Shown: in pieces, positions 8,681 through 17,605 of the stretch
Layout of the letters: every line of letters starts with the position of its first letter
Position numbering within the stretch: position 1 is the first letter of the stretch
Assembly: GCF_004343075.1 (NCBI RefSeq)
Contig: NZ_SLXP01000001.1
Location: forward strand, 550,474 to 614,473
Origin: Rhodovulum marinum
GTDB taxonomy: Bacteria > Pseudomonadota > Alphaproteobacteria > Rhodobacterales > Rhodobacteraceae
Length of the DNA stretch: 64,000 nt
Direction of reading: 5' to 3'
Notes under the pieces: generated by a model
Databases searched by the model: none
Told to the model about the DNA's origin: nothing
The model's input: only the letters and a program-made list of their open reading frames with translations
Made by a program: the position numbers and the translations under genes

Positions 8681-9496
8681 ATGCGACTGACATGCCCGAA
8701 TTGCGACGCCCAGTACGAAGTGGATGACGCGGTCATCCCGGACGACGGGCGCGATGTCCAGTGTTCCAATTGCGGCCATACGTGGTTCCAGCACCCCGAC
8801 GGCACCGCAACCGAAGAATCCGCCTCCGCCCCCCACACACCCGAGCCCGAAAATGTCGGTTGGCACGAGGAAACCCCGGGCGTTTCTGAACCCGACCCGG
8901 ATAACGGCGGCGATGCCGACCCGGGGGATGCGGCGGTTGAATCTCCCCCCCCGGCAGCCACCCCCAGGCGGGCGCTGGATGCCTCGGTGCTGAACATCCT
9001 CAAGGAAGAGGCCGAGCGCGAACAGCGCGCCCGCGAACAGGAAGCGACCACCGAGACCTTTTCAAGCCAACCCGATCTCGGTCTCGACAGCGCGACGACC
9101 CCACCGCCCGCCCCCGACGCGGCCGAGCCCGCGCCGGCCCAAGGCGCCAGCGCAACCGCCATGCCCCGGCGCGACCTGCTGCCCGATATCGAAGAGATCA
9201 ACTCGACGCTGAATGCCAGTTCCGACCGCGGCGCCGACAGCATCGTCACCGCCGAGGAACAGGACGCACAGGAACGCAGCGCGTTCCGGCGGGGGTTCGG
9301 CATCGTCGTGCTGGCCGCGACGGCGGCACTTGCGGCCTACCTGATGGCGCCGAACATTGCCAGTCTTCATCCCGCGCTCGAAACACCGATGGCCACCTAT
9401 ACGGACCTCATCGACGGCGTAAGGGTCTGGCTGAACACGGCGGTGCCGCAGGCGCTGGAGGGAGCGACGCGGGCCCTGGAGGGCAACGGCGACTGA
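8681..9496 (+). CDS. Zinc-ribbon membrane protein (MJ0042-type N-terminal domain)
   Basis: 271 residues. The first 35 form a zinc ribbon with C5, C8, C28 and C31 (CPNCDAQYEV ... QCSNCGHTW). Residues 40-200 are a long acidic, proline-rich, probably disordered linker with a short helix (SVLNILKEEAEREQRAREQEA). One membrane segment is at about 205-223, leaving a C-terminal tail of about 48 residues. Such zinc-ribbon/tether proteins are common in alphaproteobacteria, and I know of no proven function. The cytoplasmic ribbon may bind a partner or RNA (inference). Confidence 0.75.
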   Translation: MRLTCPNCDAQYEVDDAVIPDDGRDVQCSNCGHTWFQHPDGTATEESASAPHTPEPENVGWHEETPGVSEPDPDNGGDADPGDAAVESPPPAATPRRALDASVLNILKEEAEREQRAREQEATTETFSSQPDLGLDSATTPPPAPDAAEPAPAQGASATAMPRRDLLPDIEEINSTLNASSDRGADSIVTAEEQDAQERSAFRRGFGIVVLAATAALAAYLMAPNIASLHPALETPMATYTDLIDGVRVWLNTAVPQALEGATRALEGNGD

Positions 9497-9679
9497 TCGC
9501 CGTAAGGCCGCACTTTTCGCCACTGCCCCATTCATCCCGGCAACCCGGGCATGACGCGCTACACCGACGCTCAAGGGTGATCGCGAGACGGGTCCGTTCA
9601 TTCTTTTCGGCGGAACTCTCATCGGCGCAAACGCCATAGTCGGCGCATCCGCCCAAGGGCCGCCTTCTCCGGGCCCGGT

Positions 9680-12280
9680 TCAGAACCTGTCAAGCAACCG
9701 GCGCAGGTAATCCAGCTCGATATCAGGCCGTTCCTGTTCGCCCGAACGGCGGCGGATTTCATCCAGCAATTCGCGCGCGCGGCCATAAACATCTTCGCCC
9801 TGAAGCATTTCTTCGTCCGTGCCGACCCGGCCCATCGCGCCTTGCTCGCGGCCCAGCGGATCGCGGCGGTCGCCGGCTTGGGCCTGGCCCATGCCCTCGC
9901 CCTGCTGACCCGGGTTCTGCTGGTTCTGGGCCAGCGCCTCGCCCAGGTTGCGCATGCCTTCGCGCAGGGCCTCCATGGCCTCGGCCTGACTGTCCAGCGC
10001 ACCGGCCAGATCATCGCCCCGCAACGCCTCTTCGGCTTCGCCCATCGCCCGGCCCGCACGGTCCAGCGCATCGCGCGCCGCCTCGCCCTCTGGCGATCCG
10101 CCAAGGCCGGGAAGCCCCTGCTGCTGGCGTTCCAGTTCACGCTGCAGCGCCCGCTGGCGGTCTGCCAGTTCCTGACCCAGGTCGCCCTCGCGGCCCTGCG
10201 TGCCGGGTTGCTGGCCCTGTCCTTGGCCCTGACCCTGGCCGAATTGCTGGCCTTGCTGGCCCTGACCTTGCCCCTGACCTTGCTGGCCCTGTTGCCCTTG
10301 CTGGCCTTGTTGCCCTTGCTGGCCCTGCTGACCTGGGTTGAACTGGTCCTGCAAGTTGCGGAACGCCTCGTCGCTCAGGCCCTGCTGTTCGCGCAGGGTC
10401 TCGGCCAGGCCCTCCATCGCCTGCTGGCCCGGGGTTTGCTGACCGCCCTGGCCCTGGGTGATCTGCATGTTCTCCATCATCTGGCGCAGCATTTCCAACA
10501 GCTGCTGCGCCTCGGCCATGCGGCCTTCTTCCATCAGTTGTTGCAGCTGCTCCAGCATCTGTTCCAACTGGTCGCCGGTGATCTCCTGCATGTCCTGCTG
10601 GTTCTGCGCCTGCTGCTGGCCGTCCTGCTGTTGCTGCTGCGCCAACTGGCGCATGTAGTCCTGCATCGCCTCGCGCAATTCCTGCATCAGCTCGGCGATT
10701 TCCTCGTCGCTGGCGCCGTTCTTCATCGCCTCGGCCAACCGCTCCTGCGCGCGGCGCAGGCGTTCGGCGGCATCCGACAGGTCGCCCTCCTCGATCAGAA
10801 CGGCGATGTCCCACAATGCGGCGGCGATCTCGTCCTGGGTCTCGGGGGTCAGACCCGCCGCGACGCCTGCCTCCAGTCGGCGGATCGCGACGCGAAGCTG
10901 CAGATAGGCGCCCTCGTCGCGGAAAACCTCGTCGGGGCGGTGGCTGACGGCACGCAACAGGCGGGCCACGCGGGCGCCGTTGTCGCGGGTCCAAAGAAGG
11001 TCGCGACGCTGTTCGATCACCGCGCGCGCCAAGGGATCAAAGAAACGCCGACCGGGAAGCACCATCGTCTCGGGTGCGCTTGCGCCCTGCTGGCCCAATG
11101 CGTCCTCGGCACTCAGAACCATCTGAACCGGCAGCCCCGCCCAAGGGTGCTGCGACAGGTTCTCGATCAGCGTCTCGCCGAAATCGCGGCGGTCGCCCGT
11201 GATCGTCATCGGCAGGTCCAGAACCAGCGGCTCGCGCGGGTCGGGTTCGGCAACGAGCCCAAACCGCCGGTCGACGGTTGCCGCGTCCAGCGTGATCGTC
11301 GCCCGCCCCGCCACCACGCCGTAATCGTCCTCGGCAACGAACGGCTGGCTCATCTGGCCATTCGCCTCGACGGAAAGCGGCCCGTCCAACGCGATCTCGG
11401 GCGCCCGGTCCGGCGTAAGAACGATCTGCCAAATGCGCCCGCCGGGTCCCTCGATGGCCAGCTCGCCGGGGCGGACCACCTCGAAGCTCTGCGCCATGGC
11501 ATCGGCGCCCTCGGGGCCGGCCTCGGGAATCGGGCGCCCCGAGACCGTCTCGCGCACGTCCAGCGCGCCCACTTCGCCATAAAGCCGCAAGGTCAGGCGG
11601 CTGCCATGGGGAACGGTCAAAGGGCCCGCGTCGATGTCGTTCAGGTAAAGGCTGGGCTTGGCGGTATAGGCCGGCGGCTCGACCCAGCCTTCCCAGGACG
11701 GCCCAGCCGCGAGTGCGGCGCCCCCGGCCCCGGCCAGGTCCGTGACCGTGGCCGCCCGCCAGAGCGACCCGAAGACCAACGCCACGGTAAATGCCGTCAG
11801 CGCCACATAGCGCAGCGCATAGGGGTCGCGCGCGGCCACCCGCAGGTCAGGCTTGACCGCTTTCGCGGCGCGGGCGCGCTCGGCCATGCGGATGACATGG
11901 GCACGCCAGACCGCCTCCGAGGCCGAATCGCCCGCCCCGACCGCCTGGATATCGCCCAGCGCCGCGATGGGACGCCCCGGCAAGGTGCGGTCCAACCGGT
12001 CCAGCGCCTCGGCCCGGCATGGCCAGCGAAAGGCGCGGATCCCCAGACCAAGCGCCACAACCGTGGCCAGCCCCGACACCGCAAGCCCCCCCAGCACCCA
12101 GCCGTGCGGCACCATCTCGTGCACGCCAAAGGCCAGCAAGGCGGCCACGCTCAGCAGCAGGCTGAACAGCGGCCAGAAGGCCAAGGTCAGGCGTTCTGCC
12201 ACCATCCCGGCCCGCGTCAGACGCAGCGGCCAGCGCAACGCTTTCAGGGCTGTTTCGACACTCGGGGTCCGGTCGGTCAT
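9680..12280 (-). CDS. TIGR02302 / DUF4175 family membrane protein
   Basis: 866-residue protein restricted to alphaproteobacteria. Two or three membrane segments occur in the first 190 residues, followed by a large soluble region and a C-terminal third that is helical and extremely Gln/Gly-rich (the GQQ repeat tract). The ATG at 12280 (MTDRTPSVETALK) is chosen over an in-frame start 45 nt upstream because family members begin close to it. It is last in the argH-lipoprotein-lysA operon, 35 nt after lysA. No function is established; a cell-envelope role is suggested by topology and by its neighbours. Confidence 0.85.
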   Translation of the reverse strand: MTDRTPSVETALKALRWPLRLTRAGMVAERLTLAFWPLFSLLLSVAALLAFGVHEMVPHGWVLGGLAVSGLATVVALGLGIRAFRWPCRAEALDRLDRTLPGRPIAALGDIQAVGAGDSASEAVWRAHVIRMAERARAAKAVKPDLRVAARDPYALRYVALTAFTVALVFGSLWRAATVTDLAGAGGAALAAGPSWEGWVEPPAYTAKPSLYLNDIDAGPLTVPHGSRLTLRLYGEVGALDVRETVSGRPIPEAGPEGADAMAQSFEVVRPGELAIEGPGGRIWQIVLTPDRAPEIALDGPLSVEANGQMSQPFVAEDDYGVVAGRATITLDAATVDRRFGLVAEPDPREPLVLDLPMTITGDRRDFGETLIENLSQHPWAGLPVQMVLSAEDALGQQGASAPETMVLPGRRFFDPLARAVIEQRRDLLWTRDNGARVARLLRAVSHRPDEVFRDEGAYLQLRVAIRRLEAGVAAGLTPETQDEIAAALWDIAVLIEEGDLSDAAERLRRAQERLAEAMKNGASDEEIAELMQELREAMQDYMRQLAQQQQQDGQQQAQNQQDMQEITGDQLEQMLEQLQQLMEEGRMAEAQQLLEMLRQMMENMQITQGQGGQQTPGQQAMEGLAETLREQQGLSDEAFRNLQDQFNPGQQGQQGQQGQQGQQGQQGQGQGQGQQGQQFGQGQGQGQGQQPGTQGREGDLGQELADRQRALQRELERQQQGLPGLGGSPEGEAARDALDRAGRAMGEAEEALRGDDLAGALDSQAEAMEALREGMRNLGEALAQNQQNPGQQGEGMGQAQAGDRRDPLGREQGAMGRVGTDEEMLQGEDVYGRARELLDEIRRRSGEQERPDIELDYLRRLLDRF
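10199..10339 (-). repeat. In-frame GQQ / GQGQ coding repeat in the TIGR02302 gene
   Basis: On the minus strand this encodes NPGQQGQQGQQG followed by alternating GQQ and GQGQ units. It is built from short near-identical codon blocks, seen on the plus strand as recurring ttgctggccctg-type units. Tracts like this can change length by slippage while keeping frame, because the units are multiples of 3. Confidence 0.85.
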
Positions 12281-12315
12281 GCTCCCATCCCGTGGCGGAC
12301 CGGCCGAAGTGCCGG

Positions 12316-13581
12316 TCAAAGCCACTCGGGAATGGTATCTCGGTTTATCATCTCGTCAAAGGACGGCCGTTCGCGAATGACGGCGACGTGATCGCCGCTG
12401 ACCAGAACCTCGGGGACCAGAGGGCGCATGTTGTATTCCGACGCCATCACCGCGCCATAGGCCCCGGCCGAGCGGAAGGCGACCAGGTCGCCCTCGGCCA
12501 GCGGCGGCAACATCCGGCTTTTGGCGAAGGTATCGCCGCTTTCGCAGACCGGGCCCACCACGTCATAGGCGCCCTGCTCGACGCCGGGCGCGGGCTCGAT
12601 CACGGGGACGATGTCGTGATGGGCGGCATACATAGCGGGCCGGACGAGGTCGTTCATCGCGGCATCGAGGATCAGGAAGTTCCGCCCCTCGCCCTCTTTC
12701 ACATAGATCACCTGCGACACCAGGATGCCCGCGTTGCCCGCGATCAGGCGGCCCGGCTCGATCTCGATCTCGCAGCCCAGGTCGCCCACCACGCGGCGCA
12801 CCATCGCGCCGTATTCCAGCGGCAGGGGCGGTGCGGCGTTGGATCTCTCGTAGGGGATACCCAGCCCCCCCCCAAGGTCGAGCCGCGTGATCGAATGGCC
12901 GTCCGCGCGCAGCGCCCGCGTCAACTCGGCCACCTTGGCATAGGCCAACTCGAACGGCTCCAGCGAGGTCAGCTGGCTGCCGATATGCACGTCGATGCCC
13001 ACGACCTTCAGCCCCGGAAGGGTCGCGGCACGGGCATAGACGGCGCGTGCCTTGGCGATCGGGATACCGAACTTGTTCTCGGCCTTGCCGGTGGCGATCT
13101 TCTCGTGGGTCTGCGCGTCGACATCGGGGTTCACCCGCACGGTGATCGGCGCCACCGCACCCATCGACAGCGCCACCTCGTTCAACGCTTCCATTTCGGG
13201 TTCGGACTCGACGTTGAATTGCCGTATGCCGCCTTCCAGCGCCAGCCGCATTTCCGCGCGCGTCTTGCCGACGCCGGAAAACACGATCCGTTCACCGGGT
13301 ATGCCGGCGGCCCGCGCCTTCAGGTATTCGCCGCCCGAGACCACATCGACCCCCGCGCCCAGATCCCCCATAAGCTTGACCACGGCGAGGTTCGAATTCG
13401 CCTTCATCGCATAACAGATCAGGTGATCGGTGCCCGCCAGCGCCTCGTCGAACAGGTGATAATGGCGGGTCAGCGTCGCCGCCGAATAGCAATAGAAGGG
13501 CGTGCCGACCCTTGCCGCGATCTCGGGCAGGGGGACGTCTTCGGCATGCAGAACGCCGTCACGATACAGGAAATGGTCCAT
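12316..13581 (-). CDS. lysA: Diaminopimelate decarboxylase
   Basis: 421-residue fold-type III PLP enzyme catalysing the last step of lysine synthesis, meso-DAP to L-lysine. The PLP lysine is in YAMKANSN. Other family motifs are VDVVSGGEY, NVESEPEM, HIGSQ, LDLGGGLGIPY, EPGRLIAGNAG and CESGD. The ATG at 13581 (MDHFLYRDGVLHAEDVPL) matches the typical N-terminus. It lies 16 nt downstream of the DUF2834 gene and upstream of the TIGR02302 gene on the same strand, so it is part of the argH operon. Confidence 0.96.
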   Translation of the reverse strand: MDHFLYRDGVLHAEDVPLPEIAARVGTPFYCYSAATLTRHYHLFDEALAGTDHLICYAMKANSNLAVVKLMGDLGAGVDVVSGGEYLKARAAGIPGERIVFSGVGKTRAEMRLALEGGIRQFNVESEPEMEALNEVALSMGAVAPITVRVNPDVDAQTHEKIATGKAENKFGIPIAKARAVYARAATLPGLKVVGIDVHIGSQLTSLEPFELAYAKVAELTRALRADGHSITRLDLGGGLGIPYERSNAAPPLPLEYGAMVRRVVGDLGCEIEIEPGRLIAGNAGILVSQVIYVKEGEGRNFLILDAAMNDLVRPAMYAAHHDIVPVIEPAPGVEQGAYDVVGPVCESGDTFAKSRMLPPLAEGDLVAFRSAGAYGAVMASEYNMRPLVPEVLVSGDHVAVIRERPSFDEMINRDTIPEWL

Positions 13582-13597
13582 CGGGGCTCCGGGTGGG

Positions 13598-13924
13598 TCA
13601 GGTGGCCTCGGCCCTGGCCGGGCGCGAGCGCAGGAACAGGTAAAGCGGCAAGGCGCAGGACACCCCGATGCCGAGCGCGAGGATCGCAAGCGGCCCCAGC
13701 CAGTCGCGGCGCTTGAAACTGTCGGCCAGGATCCAGACCGTCAGCGCGATGGCGGAAATCGTCAGGTCCCAGACCAGCCCGGTGGTGCTGTCGTTGACAT
13801 ACCACGCGTCGATCATGCCCTGGAAATCCTGGCCGTTGGCAAAGAACCAGCTGAGGAAATAATACATCGGATGGATGGCGCCCCAGATCGCAAGCGCCAG
13901 AAAGATCAGTCTCAGGGGCGTCAT
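13598..13924 (-). CDS. DUF2834 membrane protein
   Basis: 108 residues with three hydrophobic segments (about 5-28, 47-67 and 77-97). Features typical of DUF2834 are the early aromatic MYYFLSWFFANG, the central WDLTISAIALTVWI and the tail GVSCALPLYLFLRSR. Function unknown. Its ATG overlaps the stop of the small lipoprotein gene upstream by 4 nt, so it is translated as part of the argH-lysA operon. Confidence 0.82.
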   Translation of the reverse strand: MTPLRLIFLALAIWGAIHPMYYFLSWFFANGQDFQGMIDAWYVNDSTTGLVWDLTISAIALTVWILADSFKRRDWLGPLAILALGIGVSCALPLYLFLRSRPARAEAT

Positions 13925-14073
13925 CGGGGTCCTCCTCCGCTCACGCCGATCTCGACGGTGCCGCCGACGCTTACCTGCGTGCCGCCGGGCCGTTCGGGCG
14001 GGCCGTCCACGCCGCAGCCCGAAACCCCCAGCATCGCCATAACCGCGCCTGCAATTACGAATCTAGAAGCCAA
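13921..14073 (-). CDS. LptM-like small lipoprotein (TTG start)
   Basis: 50-residue lipoprotein. The proposed TTG start gives [20 protein letters not shown], with a lipobox at C20. The mature protein begins CGVDGPPERPGG, resembling the CG-x-KGPL-x-x-P start of LptM/YifL, the OM lipoprotein that helps LptD mature. LptM genes sit near dapF or lysA in other proteobacteria, and this gene is two upstream of lysA. It overlaps the upstream lipoprotein gene by 11 nt and the DUF2834 gene by 4 nt. An internal ATG would shorten the signal peptide too far. Start and family are inferred. Confidence 0.65.
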   Translation of the reverse strand: MASRFVIAGAVMAMLGVSGCGVDGPPERPGGTQVSVGGTVEIGVSGGGPR

Positions 14074-14344
14074 GGCGAATTCCTCCCGTTCCCAGGCCCA
14101 GCCGCACCGGCAGCCCGCCGGGCCGCACCGAAACGGCCGCTCCATCGGTGCCAAAGCGGACATCGGTGCTGGCCGTGTCGACGACCTTGACCGAGGCCGC
14201 CGCGCCGCCCGGTCCGCCCGCCACGGTGACAGCGCCCGACGTGACGGCCGCCGCGGTCTCGCCCTCGGGGCTGACGGCAACCTCGCCCGAGGGCGCGCCG
14301 CACCCCCCAAGCCCCAGCGCCGCCACGAGGGCGATCCGTTTCAT
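14063..14344 (-). CDS. Small lipoprotein downstream of argH
   Basis: 93-residue predicted lipoprotein. [15 protein letters not shown] gives a short signal peptide with the lipobox cysteine at residue 15. The mature part is Gly/Ala/Val/Thr-rich ([15 protein letters not shown], then [24 protein letters not shown]), probably beta-rich, with no known domain. The ATG overlaps the argH stop by 4 nt, strong support for the start and for coupling. No function is known to me; it probably sits in the periplasm or on the outer membrane. Confidence 0.72.
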   Translation of the reverse strand: MKRIALVAALGLGGCGAPSGEVAVSPEGETAAAVTSGAVTVAGGPGGAAASVKVVDTASTDVRFGTDGAAVSVRPGGLPVRLGLGTGGIRLGF

Positions 14345-15732
14345 CCCAGCCTTTCCTTCCAGCGCGCGACCTGCGCCCGCACCTGTTCGGGCGCGGTGCC
14401 GCCATAGCTTACACGGCTGGCGACCGAGTTGTGCACCCCCAACACGTCGAAGACATCGGCCCGGATATCGGCATGGACCGATTGCATGTCGGCCAGCGAC
14501 AGGTCCGGCAGGTCGCACCCCTTGGCCTCGGCCATGGCGACCAGCCGCCCGGTGACGTGATGCGCCTCGCGGAAGGGCAGGCCCAGTTCGCGCACCAGCC
14601 AGTCGGCCAGGTCCGTCGCGGTGGAAAACCCGCTGGCCGCCGCGGCTTCCAGCGCGGGGCGGTTCGCGCTCATGTCGCGCACCATCCCCTCCATCGCGGC
14701 CAGCGCCAGCATCAGGTTGTCGGCAGCGTCGAAGACCTGTTCCTTGTCCTCCTGCATGTCCTTGGAATAGGCCAAGGGCAGGCCCTTCATCACCGTCATC
14801 AGCGCGACATTGGCCCCGAAGATGCGCCCGATCTTGGCGCGGATCAGTTCCGCGGCATCGGGATTCTTCTTCTGCGGCATGATCGAGGAGCCGGTGGAAA
14901 AACGATCCGACAGCGTCACGAACCGGAACTGGGCCGAGGACCAGATCACCAGTTCCTCGGCGAAACGCGACAGGTGCATCGCGCAGATCGAGGCCGCACC
15001 CAGGAACTCCAGCGCGAAATCCCGGTCGCTGACCGCGTCCAGCGAATTGGCCATCGGCCGGTCGAAACCCAGCGCCTCGGCCGTCATCCACCGGTCGATC
15101 GGGAAAGAGGTGCCGGCCAGCGCCGCCGCGCCCAGGGGGCTTTCGTTCATCCGGGCGCGCGCATCGGAAAACCGGCCCATGTCGCGGGCGAACATCTCGA
15201 CATAGGCCATCATGTGATGGCCCCAGGTCACGGGCTGGGCGGTTTGCAGATGGGTGAAGCCCGGCATCACCCAGTCGGCGCCGGCCTCGGCCTGAACCAG
15301 CAGCGCGCCGATCAGCGCCCGCAGCCCCGTCACCGCGGCGTCGATCTGGTCACGTACCCACAACCGGAAATCGGTCGCCACCTGGTCGTTGCGCGACCGC
15401 GCCGTGTGCAGCCGCCCGGCAGGCTCGCCGATCACCTCTTTCAGGCGCGCCTCGACGTTCATGTGGATGTCTTCCAGCGCCGTCGAGAACGCGAACGCAC
15501 CGCCCTCGATCTCTGACAAGACCGTGAGCAGCCCTTCCCGGATGGCGTCCGCATCCGTATCGCTTATGATGCCGGTGGCCGCCAGCATGGCGGCATGGGC
15601 GCGAGAGCCTGCGATGTCCTGGGCGGCAAGCCGCTTGTCGAACGAGATCGAGGCGTTTATCGCCTCCATGATCGCGTCCGGCCCGGCGGCGAAACGGCCG
15701 CCCCACATCGCGTTTGATTGGTCCTGGGTCAT
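14341..15732 (-). CDS. argH: Argininosuccinate lyase
   Basis: 463-residue fumarase/aspartase superfamily enzyme, final step of arginine synthesis (argininosuccinate to arginine and fumarate). Visible signatures are WGGRF near the N-terminus, [38 protein letters not shown] and [12 protein letters not shown]. The ATG at 15732 ([14 protein letters not shown]) is preferred; an in-frame start 36 nt upstream would overlap the divergent thioredoxin gene. Only 25 nt separate the two divergent starts, so their promoters must overlap the opposite coding sequence. It heads the minus-strand operon to the TIGR02302 gene. Confidence 0.96.
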   Translation of the reverse strand: MTQDQSNAMWGGRFAAGPDAIMEAINASISFDKRLAAQDIAGSRAHAAMLAATGIISDTDADAIREGLLTVLSEIEGGAFAFSTALEDIHMNVEARLKEVIGEPAGRLHTARSRNDQVATDFRLWVRDQIDAAVTGLRALIGALLVQAEAGADWVMPGFTHLQTAQPVTWGHHMMAYVEMFARDMGRFSDARARMNESPLGAAALAGTSFPIDRWMTAEALGFDRPMANSLDAVSDRDFALEFLGAASICAMHLSRFAEELVIWSSAQFRFVTLSDRFSTGSSIMPQKKNPDAAELIRAKIGRIFGANVALMTVMKGLPLAYSKDMQEDKEQVFDAADNLMLALAAMEGMVRDMSANRPALEAAAASGFSTATDLADWLVRELGLPFREAHHVTGRLVAMAEAKGCDLPDLSLADMQSVHADIRADVFDVLGVHNSVASRVSYGGTAPEQVRAQVARWKERLG

Positions 15733-15757
15733 CTGCAAGGGCCCTTCGGAGGGAAAC

Positions 15758-16315
15758 ATGTCTTTCATCAGGTCGCTCGTCCTCTACACGGCCCTCGCGC
15801 TCGGTGCAAACGCCGCCCATGCCGATATCGCGGCGCTGGAGGCGCTGCGCGACGGCGGCATGAAAAAGCTGAATTTCCATACCGAGCCGAAACCCGTCCC
15901 CGAGGTCGTCCTGGTGGACGAAAAGGGCCACGACCGCGGCCTTTCGGAATATCTCGGCCAATGGGTCGTGCTGAACTTCTGGGCCACCTGGTGCCCGCCC
16001 TGCCGCCATGAAATGCCGTCGCTCGACCGGCTCGAAGCGACGCTTGGCAACGACGATTTCGCGGTGGTGACGGTGGCCACGGGTCGGAACTCGCCTCAAG
16101 GGATCGACCGCCTGTTCGAGGAACTCGGGATCGCGCATCTTCCGAAATGGCGCGACGCGAACTCGGTGCTGGCCCGCCGCATGGGCGTGATGGGCCTGCC
16201 CTTGACGGTGATCCTGAACCCCGATGGACAGGAAGTCGCCCGGATGCAGGGCGATGCCGAATGGGACAGCGACAGCGCCCGGGCCATCATCGCCGCGCTG
16301 ATGAACGGATCATGA
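15758..16315 (+). CDS. TlpA-like periplasmic thiol-disulfide protein
   Basis: 185 residues. The signal peptide [22 protein letters not shown] is at about 1-22, with cleavage after AHA. A thioredoxin fold follows with active site WCPPC (C79 and C82) and the cis-proline loop MGLPLTVIL. The family reduces periplasmic disulfides, for example in cytochrome c maturation or copper delivery. GGAGGG 5 nt before the ATG at 15758 fixes the start. Its stop overlaps the following CIA30 gene by 4 nt, so the two are co-translated. The exact substrate is not evident. Confidence 0.88.
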   Translation: MSFIRSLVLYTALALGANAAHADIAALEALRDGGMKKLNFHTEPKPVPEVVLVDEKGHDRGLSEYLGQWVVLNFWATWCPPCRHEMPSLDRLEATLGNDDFAVVTVATGRNSPQGIDRLFEELGIAHLPKWRDANSVLARRMGVMGLPLTVILNPDGQEVARMQGDAEWDSDSARAIIAALMNGS

Positions 16316-16842
16316 GACTTGCGGCGGCGCTGATCCTGGCGCTGGCCCTGCCCGCGGAGGCGACCGAACAGATGCAGCCGATCACCCGGGACAGCGCACA
16401 GGCCTGGTCGTTTCTCAGCGACCGGGTGATGGGCGGAATATCCGAAGGCCATGCCGATTTCTCGGAAGACGACGGCCAGGGCCTGTTGCGGCTTTCGGGT
16501 ATGGTCAGCACCGCGAATCGCGGCGGTTTCATCCAGATGCGCCGCGACATCGACATCCCGCCCGGGGCCCAGGGCCTCGTGCTGCGGGTGCGCGGCGATG
16601 GCCAGCGCTATTATGTCCACCTGCGCATGCGCGGCCTGCGGATGCCGTGGCAATTCTACCAGGCGCCGTTCGAGACCACCGCCGACTGGCGCGAAATCCG
16701 CATCCCGTTCACGGCGTTCCGGCCCAAGGGCGGGTTCCAGCGCGCGACACCCCGCCCCGATTCTGTCGAGAGTCTCGGCATCGCCGCCTATGGGCGCGAC
16801 CAGTCCGCGGATGTCATGCTGTCCGGCCTGGGGTTCTACTAG
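16312..16842 (+). CDS. CIA30 family protein (complex I intermediate-associated domain)
   Basis: 176 residues with a likely signal peptide ([17 protein letters not shown]). The body is a beta-sandwich CIA30/NDUFAF1-like domain: WSFLSDRVMGGISEG, GLLRLSGMVST, GGFIQMRRDI, YYVHLRM, WQFYQAPFET, WREIRIPFTAF. Bacterial homologues are often carbohydrate-binding-like, and NDUFAF1 helps assemble complex I in mitochondria. The predicted export argues against a role on matrix-side complex I. It is translationally coupled to the TlpA-like gene, suggesting a shared periplasmic process (inference). Confidence 0.8.
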   Translation: MRLAAALILALALPAEATEQMQPITRDSAQAWSFLSDRVMGGISEGHADFSEDDGQGLLRLSGMVSTANRGGFIQMRRDIDIPPGAQGLVLRVRGDGQRYYVHLRMRGLRMPWQFYQAPFETTADWREIRIPFTAFRPKGGFQRATPRPDSVESLGIAAYGRDQSADVMLSGLGFY

Positions 16843-16903
16843 GCGGCCAGGCCGCCCACCCTCGGCCCCGGCCGACCGCCCGCGCCGCAGCAGTGCAAGC
16901 CCC

Positions 16904-17473
16904 CTAGCCCAGCGCCGCCACCGCATCATGGCGCGGACAGGTCACCAGGTGATCGTTCACCATGCCCACCGCCTGCATGAAGGCATAGGTGATGGTCGGC
17001 CCGCAGAACCGGAACCCCGCCGCGCGCAACTCTTTCGACAGTTGGCGCGACAGGGGCGTTTCGGTCGGCACCTCGGCGAGCGTGGCAAAGCGGTTCTGCA
17101 CCGGCTGCCCATCCACGTGACGCCACAGGAACTCGGCGAACCCCTCGCGCGCCTCGATCTCGGTCCAGGCGCGCGCATTGCCGATCGCGGCCTCGATCTT
17201 GCCCCGGTGACGAACGATTCCCGGATCGGCCAAAAGACGTGCCACATCGGCCTCGCCCCATCCCGCGATGACCTCGGGATCAAAGCCGGCAAAGGCCGCC
17301 CGGAACGCTTCGCGCTTCTTCAGGATCGTGATCCAGGACAGCCCGGCCTGAAAGCCGTCGAGAATCAGTTTCTCGTACAGCGCGCGGCCGTCGCGCTCGG
17401 GAACGCCCCACTCGGTATCATGGTACGTAACGTAAACCGGATCGATTCCGCACCACCCACAGCGTTCTCCCAT
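16904..17473 (-). CDS. tag: DNA-3-methyladenine glycosylase I
   Basis: 189 residues, standard length. It excises 3-methyladenine from DNA. The zinc-snap ligands match the E. coli Tag pattern: C5 and H18 in CGWCGIDPVYVTYHDTEWG, H175 and C179 in NDHLVTCPRH. The catalytic region LILDGFQAGLSWITILKKR and the EGF-x-F-x-W block are also present. Monocistronic on the minus strand, convergent with the CIA30 gene and divergent from the EAL gene at 17606. Confidence 0.96.
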   Translation of the reverse strand: MGERCGWCGIDPVYVTYHDTEWGVPERDGRALYEKLILDGFQAGLSWITILKKREAFRAAFAGFDPEVIAGWGEADVARLLADPGIVRHRGKIEAAIGNARAWTEIEAREGFAEFLWRHVDGQPVQNRFATLAEVPTETPLSRQLSKELRAAGFRFCGPTITYAFMQAVGMVNDHLVTCPRHDAVAALG

Positions 17474-17605
17474 CTGGTTCTCCTATTTATTCCAACCGGT
17501 TGATCCCTTGCCGACAAGCTATGGAAAATTGGAACCAAATACGAACATTCATTCGCCCTTAACGGCTTTCCCCGCAACTGGTGGCCGACGTAGCGGAGAA
17601 AAAGC

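Noticed and set aside
9842-12391. An 849-codon open frame on the plus strand, antisense to the TIGR02302 gene
   Set aside because: It is a GC-rich shadow: Leu/Ala-rich low complexity mirrors the GQQ coding repeat, there is no domain, and the minus strand carries a recognised family.
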